Below are positions 22,501 to 33,700 of a stretch of 64,000 nucleotides of DNA, in pieces. The position numbers and the translations under genes were made by a program. Below the pieces are notes generated by a model. That model ran no database searches. It was not told where the DNA came from and saw only the letters and a program-made list of their open reading frames with translations. This DNA comes from Gymnothorax reevesii. Lineage: Eukaryota; Chordata; Actinopteri; Anguilliformes; Muraenidae. The DNA lies in NCBI GenBank assembly GCA_029721435.1, contig CM056577.1, forward strand, positions 30,224,719-30,288,718. Reading direction: 5' to 3'. Within the stretch, counting starts at the first letter, position 1. Each line of letters begins with the position of its first letter.

Positions 22501-25500
22501 CAGTCCACTTCTCGCTCTGCAGAACAACAATGAGCCGCTCGTAAAATGTTTATGCCATTTTCCTTTAATTGTGGACGTCATTAGACATTCAGACACAGCG
22601 AGGTGATTAAGGGACGAACGGCTGGGAGGTGCTGTGGGCGTGTCGCACACGCTCAGTTCTGTGGGCTGCAGCCAAGGGGAGATATGGACAGACAGAATGA
22701 CGCAAGTGTTCTGCTGACAGACGGATAGACAGACTTGCTGACTGAGGAATGGGAAGGGACTTGACGTGCAGACAGATGGGAGGGTGGCCAACTGATAGGT
22801 TATCAGGCAACCAGGCAGACAGTCAGAGAGACAGATGGACAGACAGACAGCTGGACATAAGGGAAAGCAGACGGGAATCTTGACAGACAGACAAGGCTGG
22901 CAGAACTCATAGACACTGCAGTGATCACTGTCTGGTACTAAAACAGATCTGCTCACCTCGCCCACCCACCCCACCTTCACTTCTCACTCTCACACACACA
23001 CTCACACACACACACACACAAATGCTGATATTTTATTTTTGACATTGCAAGGATTTCCGTTCATTGTGGACAGCCTTACCCTAATCCAAACCATCTCCAA
23101 ATCATGCTTAACCCTGGACTTAACCTGACCTCAGTTCAGACTTCATCCCTGACCTTAACCACATTTGTACAAGTTTTGTTTTCATGTTTTCTCTTGAGAT
23201 CTCTTGAACTTACATTCAAACCTCTTACCCCTGACCTGCACTGTAAACACTACTTGTCTAACCCTAACAGTCACCAAACCCTAACCCATAAAATAGCTTA
23301 GTTGCCTTGTGGGACTAGAAAATGTCTCATAAAGATAAAGAACTTGTTGCTCAATGCTCCCCCTCCCAAAACACGCAGACACACACAGTCGGCATCGAAC
23401 ATCAGAAGGTCCGTAATCTAGCCACAGCTGCAAAATGACCAATGCAGATCACCTCTGTTGTGTTGTCACGCACACTGACACAGACGGCACAATACTGTGG
23501 TAAAACTCAGCCTGCCAAGCTCATCGCCTGGTCTCATTTGCCACATTCACAAACAGGAAATGCTCCATTGGGAAATGACAAATAGCCTTTTGTGGATCTA
23601 TATATTTGTGTTCTTTAAGTATTTATGACTGTGTTCAGCGCGGCATATTGTTCCAGCCCAGCGAGCGCGTACGACCGCTCAGCCGTTTGGATGTGTTTAT
23701 GAGGGTTTTCAATAATTCATCTTTGGCAAATTAGGGAGGGAAACTGTTTTGGGAATGGGCTGCGACATTGAGAAAGTTTTGCAGAAATCGAATTTGATCT
23801 TGTTGATTAGCATATTTATGAGTTTGTTGTTTGGCTCAGTAGGGGTGTTCATTATAGTGACGCAGATTAAAGTGAGGCAGTGATCTTGTGTTGATTGTTC
23901 TGTTATTTATTGAGTGTAGTTTTTGTCTCTGTACTCTTGTCATGACTGCAGTATGAAATTAAGAACACAAAGCTTTAGGATTGGTATGGTACTACTGATA
24001 TGTCAAAACTGCTGCAGTCATCCTCTGCACAAAGTTTCACAATAATTTAGACCCAGGATGGGCTGATATAGTCCTGGAGGTCCGATGTGTATGCAGCTTT
24101 TTTCAATGTCTAGCAAGGCCAGCTCAATTGGCTGATTATTCACAAACACCAGCAGATATTTATTACAAATCGATTTCTCCTTAGTTAAGATGTAAAATAT
24201 CGATATATGGGAACAATCATCTGGTTGTATGAGGGAATGTGGTTAGAATTTTTCACTGCAAAAAAAGAAAATAGGTCCAACTTTCCGAGCAATATAGTCT
24301 TTTATCTCTGCTTCAAACACTTTTTTTTCAGCTACTTTTTTCTCAGTAAAAAAAAATTTGCCCATGAGATGAGAGAATTTTGACTCATTTCTATTTTCCA
24401 ATGGAATAAGCTTAACCCTTTGAGTGCTGAGATATTTCTTTAAAAAATATAAATGTAATTATCTTGTGCTGTTGAAAACCTATCGTGTGGCAACTTGTTT
24501 TAAAGATCTCCCCTGAAATCGAGATATGATTGGTTTTCAACAGCTTTGATTTTGACATCATGCATCAACAAGCAACATTAGCTGCATTTAACACTCTAAG
24601 GGTTAAAATTAGCTATTATTTTTTACTTATGAGAGAAATACAAGGAATTTATGTGCGATAATAAAATTAAAAGACTTCCTTCGGCAGACACTTTTTGCAG
24701 TGCTTGCTGGTCATGCAAATGATTGTGCTGATTGTATAGCTGAGAGTAGAAATGACAGTTTATCTGGAGTCTAGAAACAGACATGGCCTCTCATGTCCAT
24801 TGCTGATTTTAGATGATTTCTGCATGCGGAGAGCTGTCCAGTAACTTTCACTTCTTTGATGTCGGAATACTTAGACAAACGTTAACATAAAAAGGGTTAC
24901 ATGGTAGTTTGGCTAGGCTAAGCGGCCTCCTTATCTGGTGATGGTTGTAAAGACAGTATTCCTGTTGAATGGGTGTGTCAATGCACAACCCCAGTCGCAT
25001 CTGCATAGCGGCAAGAGCATTGGCATAATGTCACAGGGGTGCCTGATTGTCGCCCGTCAGCCATTTTTCATTCGTCCGCATTTTTTGTGGCACTTGAATG
25101 CAATGTTTTTAATTAACGCAGTTAATCAACCGGGCAGTAAATCAATGCGATCGATGCCATTTGGTGCTATCCATCTGTTACTCGTCGTTAGCATCTTGTC
25201 GCAGCGGCGCCATTATCACTGTCTTTAACCGTGAAACAGTTCGGTGAACAAATGTTTTCTTCCCCTCCCAGATGCAGAACCTTCCGAGTCCGAGCGGGAG
25301 CTGTGGGACCAGGTGAATGTGGTGTTGAAAGACGGACGGGAAATTCTGGAAGACCTGCAGTCCTACGATGGCGCAGGAGAGGTGATCCGAGAGGTAGGGA
25401 GCGGTGGGCCGGGGTTTATGTACTGACCTGTTTGGGCTCTGTGAGACAACAGCAGTGAGCTACTATAATTAACCCCTGTTTTTGAAACGGTCTGTCACTG

Positions 25501-27726
25501 TCATCATTGATTGCATTGTAGGGCCATGATCCTCACATCATAGTTATTGAAGCCTGAAAACTGCTGGGTTTCCACCCTCCCTTTACCTGGGAGTAGAGTG
25601 TAAAGACAGTCTAGCCAATTAGAGGCTCTAGATGTTTATTTACAAAAGTACTTTCCTGGGAAAAAAGAAAACCTGGGCTGGATTTTGACTCGAGGTCCAA
25701 ATTTGAGGATCCCTATCAGAGGCATTCAGCCCGTGATGGACAATCTAGGTTCAGTAAGTGACAGTCCTCTTCGCTATTCTGTTCCTGTTGCCTGGGTTTG
25801 CTAATTAAGCACAATTCCTTAACCAAGAGGCTGGAACAATTTGTGAAGTCAGTTGATTGAGTTCATGACGAGAGTGAATTGTGACTCTCAGACTCCTGGA
25901 CGCACCAGATTTTATCCAGACACAGTTAGATACTTGAGCACTCTACCTGTGAAATGTCTTTGAACAGTTGCACAGGACTACTTAGCTTGAAGGTCATGCA
26001 AGCCTATTGGTTAACATGGTGACTGGAACTATGCTTGAAGATTGTTCTTGCATATTGTTTGGCATGCTTGACTGGCACTCAAGTGGTCCAAGTCCCAGGG
26101 TAACTACACATAGAGCCAGAATGCTGTTGGTCTCCTGACCAAAGCCTCGGGCCATACCTGAAATGGTATTGTCCCCTGCTTGTTCCAGTCATCTGAAAGT
26201 AGCTTTGTATGCAGGCTTCTGCTGTGTTCCTGTGAAGTGACCGTAACTGTCAAATGAAGCTGTAGACTTTGCCCCCTGTCTCAGGCCATCCAGCATCCTG
26301 GCGATGAAGGACTACAGGAGAAGTCGTGGGGTGCGGTGGTCCCCCTAGTGGGTAAACTGAAGAAGTTCTATGAGTTCTCCATGCGGCTGGGTAAGCACAC
26401 GTACCGCCACTCTGAATAACTCAACCATTTAGGGCACGTTTAGGGTTTATGTTGGGTGCAAAAAGCTGAAGAGAGCATGTGATTGGTTGAGGCATTTCAG
26501 TTTTTCTGTTGGAAATCATGTTGCTTTTTTTATTCACTTGCAGTAAAGGTTTTGATAAGCATGACCCAGAGTTTGATGTTGGAGACAAGTGAACGAAAGA
26601 AAATATTTGTTTTAAGGTTTTGGGACGCTAAGCAGGCCTTCATGTGTGCTGACCCTGCCCACCTAAAGCCAGGCCCTGTCCCCAAAGCAACGCTGCTCCA
26701 CTTAGCTTGTGTCCTAGCGCTGTGATCTCAGCTAAAGCAAAATAGTCTCACCATGCTGCTGGGGTGTTTCTCGGTGTCTGTTTAGCTCTACCTGGGATGA
26801 ACCTGATCACATTATGATGCAGGTAGTGATATTCTGAACAGTGATTTGCGGAAATGCAGTTTTTCTGAATCGATGACAATATGACACCATTAAACAGGAT
26901 TAATCACAATACTGTGTGCCACAATAGTGATGTCCTCAATTACTAAGTGCTTTGGAATTTTTTTTATTTTTAATACTTTACAACTTGATATGTCACCTTT
27001 AGATGGGGTGGGGTGTGGGGGGAGGCGGCGGGGTGGCACAGTCTGATGTTACATTGCCGACTCCAGGACCGACGCTGCTGCGGGTGCTGAGTGCGGATAG
27101 TTTCTTTTGCCCATATCAAGATCTGTTGGCTTTATTATCCCTCATCCTTATTTAATTCGCTTTTTACCCCCCCCCCCCCCCTCCCCGCATGATAAAAGGG
27201 CTGTTGATGCTGGAGGCGGTGCAGGACTAAAAGCACCCCCCCCACAAAAAAAAAAAAAACACAAAAAGAGAAACTTCCGGAAGTGTCTGCCACAGCCTTT
27301 GTGGCTGTATTTCAGATGCCTGTATTTGTTAGCTTTAGTGTGTTTGCAGAGGGCAAACGAGCTGTATGCTGCTCCTATTGTGTTTTTAGCGGGACATAGC
27401 GTGTGTGCGCGTGTGTGTGTGTGTGTGCGCTGACTGGCTGGGGTGTGGGTAGCCACAGGAAGGGAATTAGCTTGGCCTAATTGGATAAACACACGCACTC
27501 AGGATTTTATTTGCATGATCTCATTTTGTTCACAGACTCTCAGACTCGTATACCTGTACACTCGTACACTCACATACACACACAGCCTCTCATACAAGGG
27601 CACATACTCTAATTTGCACAGGTACACGCACTCACATACACACACGCATCCACAGACACGCACTCTGACACATGCTGTCACAAACATATACACACGCTCA
27701 ACGCACTCTCGCAGTTTAATGCATTG

Positions 27727-27764
<38 letters not shown>

Positions 27765-30700
27765 ACATTCATACATGGACATGTGCACATACTCTCATTT
27801 TCACACACTCACATGCTGTCACACACTCACATAGTGTCTTGCGCGCGCACACTGCATGCACATACACAGCGAGGACGATGATCATTAACACTTGCATGCG
27901 TTCTCTCTCACACACACTCACGCATAATGAGTTTGCGTACGAAAATTTGGGGCGCTAATGACTTCATTCTTCACATTTATCATGGGATTGCTATGTGGGG
28001 TCTGAATTGCTTTTTTGTTTATGTTTAACGACACTGTCAGCCTTTGCATCTTGATCTAATTTCTGATGTGCGCACACATACACATTAACACACACCCGCG
28101 CGCACGCACGTTTTGCATACAAAGATAGGGGATGTTAATGACTTAATCCTTTTGTTTTATCTTGGGATTGCTATCTGGGGTCTGAATTGCCTTTCATTGT
28201 TTTTGTTTAATGATGCTGTTAACCATGGCAGCATGTGGGTAATCATGTTGGAAAGAGCTGATCTCCTCTCTGCATAATCCAAGCGTGGATCGGCACACCT
28301 AGCACTTTAAATATTCAGAACAGGCCCTTCAAAATTACCGGTGCAGTTCCTTTACCCATTGTGCTGCGCTGCTACCAAAAGGTCAGAGGTTACTTTCCAC
28401 CAGGGATCAGACAGCCTGGTGCTGAGGCAGGAGAGAGTTGTTTTTCTGCATTCATGCTTTTAAATAATTCATCTGATGACTAGATGGTAATGATGGATCG
28501 ACAGACAGCAGAAAATGCAGCGCACCATGTGGGCTTGGTTACCTGCTTTAATTAAGATTGCTAATTGACTCAATTATGTAATTTAAGCTTGAGGAGGTCA
28601 ATGAGTAAACGATGTTCACCCTTGTTTTTTGAGCGTGACGGTCGCGCTGCCTTTTCAATTCTTTTTCATTTTTTTGCGGATGAGGATTCGGTCTCCTGTG
28701 CTGATGCTGCATATGTATGGTCCTGCATTATGCTGCAGTAGTACTGATTTTCAAAGTCGCCACGATAGCCTCTCTTCCTGATTTCCTCCGGTGTCTCAAT
28801 CACTCTGCACTGGCTGGCAGGGCAAACGCGGATTTATTCCGCATTTGGAGCCAGTTGTTCCTTGACGGCAGCAACAATTTCAAGATGGCTGACTGTCATG
28901 GCGCCCCCCCTACCAGCTTACCCGTCCAATGTAGAAACAAGTCTAAAATTCTTCGTTTTCGAGAATATATCAGATTATTAGCGGAGGTCATAATACACCA
29001 ATGATGACGTATATATGAATGCAGACTTAGATTTTGGCAAATAAAAAAATGTAATTGTTACACATTGTCCCTTTAATATAAAGTATTTCAGATATGTTAA
29101 TATAGAGGAGAGCATAAAAAATGTTTAATTTTGCATCTCAGAATGCATTTGAGCTGTGTTTGGGTTGTTTGACTATTTTTCTCCCAAGAATGTATCCAAT
29201 CAATACAATTTTGTATTTTGCAATGTCGTGGGCACAGAAGTTTTTGTTTCTTATCAAATTGGAGATACAAGGTTTTATCAGCAGGCCGATGATATTCTGT
29301 TTCTCCATAATTATATTGTTTATAATTCTTTGTATTTTTTGCGCATTGCCAGTTAGGGGCACCAGTAATTTTGGAGCTCACTGTATTATTATTTGCTCTA
29401 GGGCTACCAAACGCCGTTCTCTGGACGTCTCCGGTCCGTGGAGATCTACTGTCCTGTAGCTTCTCATTTTCCGCCATAATTTCTACCCTCACTGGCAGCT
29501 CGGTGCAGATCTGCAGCAGTTGGGTGCCGCATATTTTGTTTGGGAGAATTTAAACCTGCCGAACTGTAAATTTCAAGGAGGCAGGGTTGGGCAGTTTTAC
29601 ACTAGGGCATGTTTCCAGAAAACACAGTTGCTAACTTGGATCGTTGGAACCATACACCAGTCCAAAATTTGTAAGTTGATAATATACGTATTTAGTGTCT
29701 AAGCGTCAGGGAAATGTACCCCTGGCTGTTCCTGAGCTGCGCCTTTTTTCGAGCTGGAGGTGAAACCTTCAGGATGTATCCAGGAAGAGGGTTGGGCAGC
29801 TATTTTCTGTAGCTTTCAAACATTTTCTGATTGTTGAGTGAGGTGTGCTTCATGAGGATTGGAGTGAAAATTGATGGATGCTCAGTCTTCAGGGACAGGG
29901 TTGGTCAGACCTGCTATAGCTGTTGAGTGATGTGCGCCGTGTGAGGGTTTGAGTGGAAAAATCCAGGACGGTTTATCTCTGGGAGGTTTTGGAATGAGGT
30001 CGCCCACCTTTAGTTAGCTTGTAGCCTGGTGGTTAAAGTGCTACACTGGCACCAGGAAGGATGTGGGTTTAAGCCCCAAAAACATCTGTGCAGCTGTTTG
30101 GCTCTTCAGCAAGAGTCTTTACCCCACACAACTCCAGGGTATTGGAAGCTGTGGAGCCTCATCAACTGTAAGTCGCTCTGGTTGAAAGCAGCAGCTGTGT
30201 ATCCGAGATATTCTTTCTATCTCTCTTTTTCTCTTTCTCCCTGACAGAGACGGCACTGCGGGACCTACTTAGCGTGCTCACCAGCACTCGCCACACCCCT
30301 ACGCAGCACTTGGAGCGAGAGCAGGCCCTCGCCAAGCAGTTCGCCGAAATCTTGCACTTCACACTGAGTTTCGACGAGCTTAAGGTGGGGGTCACCCGGG
30401 ACTGTCCTAATATGGGCCGGTAGTGGCATTCTGAGCTGCTCTATGCACTTATATGTGATGCTGTAAGTGGTCGAGGAAAATGGCCGCCAGATGATGACCA
30501 GATTAACTCCCATGTGAGAGCCCTGGCGAATGTATTCAGCTGGTGGTTGTCTCTCCCCCCAGGTGTGGACAAATCAGTGGGGTCATGTTGATAAAACAGA
30601 GATGAATATCAGTGCCAAAGCTTCAAGTATTTTGCAAAATCAAGGTCATGCATTTATATCAAAACCTGTGAACCCATCACCGTCAAAACAACACCTAAAT

Positions 30701-33700
30701 CAGCTTGGCTTATTTAAGGTAGTTTAAGCTTGAATACTTGGGTCAAAATTTCAGCACTGCCATTCTTAGCTGGTGCAGATGACTTACTCTCTGGGTCTCT
30801 TTGACCCTTGACCTCATTTCGACTTAGATACCCTCTAGCTAATGTGTTGGGGCTCCCAGTTACAATGCATCTATGAATATACAGAACCTCTGAATTATGA
30901 TCATTCTTTACGTTTCATTCACTGCATAACATTCATATACTTTGAAACCAGTAAAAACCTACACAAACTATACAAACCCGCAAAAGCACCCGCAAACTTA
31001 TTCAACTTGGACTATATACAAACCTAGGCAAGGACTTACAAGCATTTGCAAAACTACTGAAACGCAAGCAAACCTTTTCACGCACATGCTAGCTTATGCA
31101 AGAATATCAAACTTCTGCAAGCCCACGCAAGCGTATTCAAACCTACCCCAGCCTATGTCCACCTACACAGACATGGACAAACCTACAGAGACTCACAGGT
31201 TTGACACCTGAGTGTGGAGTATAGCACAGCCACACAGCTGCAGGTGCGAGCTGAAACATTAGCAGAACTCGGAAATGCAGTGTCAGCAGTGCGCCCGTCG
31301 CATTCTCGCCGCCCTGGGACAGTGTCGCATTCCATTACAGCTCTTAGCGTGGCGTAGCGTCTGGTGTTTACCTGCTCCGCTCCCTCTAACGCCCGTCTAC
31401 AGAGAGGAAACTAGTCAAGCAGAGAAAGAACTGAGATCGCAAAACATCTAAAAATAATGGCTCATCCATCATATTTTGAATGAAAATTAATTTATTGAAT
31501 AAATAATGAATTAAAATATGGAGGAGAAGCTCTGCAGATGTTTCTGGAATGAGGGCTGGATAAGAAGGAAGGGCTTCAGTTAGGATCAGGGCTTCCCAAA
31601 TGATGGATCTTGAGGGTCGAGAACTGCTGGGCTGCGTTTGAATAGTCAAAAAATACGTCCTTTTGTCTTATTCCTCATGACTTTTTTTTTAAACCTGGAT
31701 GGAAGATGCCATGAGGTAAAAGAAAGGTGTAAAGGGGGGATTTATCATGACTGAGGAAGACAACAGCACTGCTAAGAGAATCTGAATGCACTTACACTAG
31801 GCGACGTGATCATGCATCTCTCACCCGTCATGTTCATTTGTTTTAGTGATTGGCCAGATGGATGGTTGTTGCTTTACATATTTCGGCCACATGGAATTGC
31901 AAGATGGCGTCATCTCCTTTATTTTCAAAAAGGGTGGTTCAGTGTACCCTGTGCTAACGTGATAAGTTTTGAGGCACTGAAGCACCCTTTCTCAATAATC
32001 AGAAAATTCAATCAGACTTATCAAGACTGCTGGGCAAACAGCTCCTGGTCATTTTCTAGGAACCAAAAATATTATTCAAACACAGCCCTGGTTTGCCACC
32101 TTTCCTTTTCCTTGGGGTCAGGTTCGATCACAGTTGGGCTAAACAGTGCCACTCATTGTTAACTTAACCCCTCTGCGCAGATAAACGCCAGAGTCTAATT
32201 AAATTTGTAATTAAATTCCAAAATTTAATTGCTAAATCATTTTTAAATTTAAATTTCCAAGCGTCCCCTCGGAATAATCTTCCACTGTCTCTGTGACACT
32301 ATTACTGACTTATTGGGCCAGTTTCACAGCAATGGATTAAGCTTTGTCCTGGACTAAATTGAGTTTATATGGAGAATTTCCATTAAAATTTGAATTTAGT
32401 CCAGGATTAAGCCTAATCTGTGTCTGTGAAACTGACCCATTAAGTTTTAAATAGGCTCATACACAACAGGAAGAATTGGCGATATTAGTATTCTGGGCAA
32501 AAGGGGTTAATTGCCTGGAAAGAAAGAAAACCGGGGCTGGATAGAGATTCGAGGGCCAGATTTGTAGAGCACTGTAAAAAAAAAATGGCAGCAAGGTGAT
32601 GCAGTGGTTAGCACTGGTGCCTCACAGCAGGAAGATTGTGGGTTGAATCTAACCCGAGGCCTCTGTGTGGAGTTTGCCTGTTCTCCCTGTATTTCAGCGT
32701 TTCCTGCTGGTTCTCTGGCTTCCTCCCACAGTCCAAAGAAATGCAAAAGGAAATGCAGTCCAAAGAAAGCAGTCCAAAGAAAGGCTAATTGGAGACTTTT
32801 AATTCCCCATAGGTATGAGTGTGTGAGCGAATGGTGTGTGAATGGTTTGTGCACCCTGCTGCGGATTGGCAAGCTGTCCAGGGCGAGTCCCTGCCTTTTG
32901 CCCAGAGTAAGCTGGGATTGGCTCCCGCTCCCCTGCAACCTAGCCTCCGTTGCAGACGTCTTATGGTGTTCGGTTAATTTCCTTCACCCTACATCGTCTG
33001 CGCACTCGAGCGAGGTTTTGTGTTCCGTGACGTAATGTGATTGTGCTTGATGAGCCAATCAGAATGCTTGTTATATGTTATGATCTCTGTCATTACTATG
33101 GCTTTTCCCTGCGGCTTGTCAAAAATAGTGAAATGGCGGGTTAAGAAACTCCTAAAAAAACTTGTAGAAAACGACATTTATTTTCTGTGTAAAACAAAAA
33201 TCCTCTCAAAAAAAAGACGAGATACGTGTGCATGGAAAAGGCAAGCTTGATATCGGAGCAGTAATAAGCTCTGTCATCTCTGTTAACACAGCAGTACACG
33301 AACGAGTTATTCGTCTGCCGAACGGACTGCTACGTAGACATCTTTCCTCTGGATAACTAAGTTGTTCATTGCTTGTTCTTGTAAGCTATTCATACTTTCA
33401 ATATTGAAGGTTTTGCAGATTTTAACCAAAGCTCGAGAGAAAACATGTTCGCCATTTTGGCTTCATCTGTTTCTGCATATATAATTAGCTCCTGTATTTT
33501 AGGAGCTAGTTTCTGATTGGTGGAACACAAAACCTCGCTCGAGTGCGCAGACGTTGTGGGGTGAAGGAAATTAACTGAACACCATAAGACGTCTGCAACG
33601 GAGGCTACCTGCAACCCTGGTGAGGAAGAGGCGGCGTATAGAATGGATGTATGGATGCAGTATACGGGCACGTCCCCGCAAGAGAGATTCTCTCATGAGC

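Larger units (their letters stand above)
18815..25271 (+). other. cyrib: CYRIB intron 1
   Basis: 6,457 bp, GTAAGT...CCCAG. It contains a G-run (19382-19399), a GT microsatellite (19521-19628), a foldback element (~21255-21475) with a third arm near 21566, a CA microsatellite (22990-23020) and a degraded copy of the 58218 MITE head (~24055-24110). 22020-22300 and 23590-23850 are repeat-free mixed-composition stretches with TAATTA-like and ATTCATC words, possible conserved non-coding sequence but unproven. Confidence 0.85.
26391..30247 (+). other. cyrib: CYRIB intron 3
   Basis: 3,857 bp, GTAAGC...ACAG. It holds a C-run (27167-27181), CA-rich microsatellites (27550-27930), a diverged ~180-bp duplication (~27930-28260), a Tc1-like terminal remnant (~29150-29383) and a tRNA-derived SINE (~30019-30200). 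Confidence 0.85.

Noticed and set aside
22372..22980. 202-codon - frame
   Set aside because: Driven by CAGA/GACA-type simple sequence that avoids stops; residue composition is low-complexity and no motif is recognised.
23040..23295. TAACCCTAA words resembling interstitial telomere repeat
   Set aside because: Copies are scattered and imperfect with no TTAGGG array; better seen as degenerate low-complexity sequence.
27443..27958. 171-codon + frame rich in His/Thr
   Set aside because: Translation of CA microsatellites.
30019..30090. Possible tRNA gene
   Set aside because: A and B boxes are present but no cloverleaf can be closed and a SINE tail follows; it is a tRNA-derived SINE head.
32507..33035. 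Two opposite 143-codon frames
   Set aside because: Both lie in the SINE and Mutator-like element.
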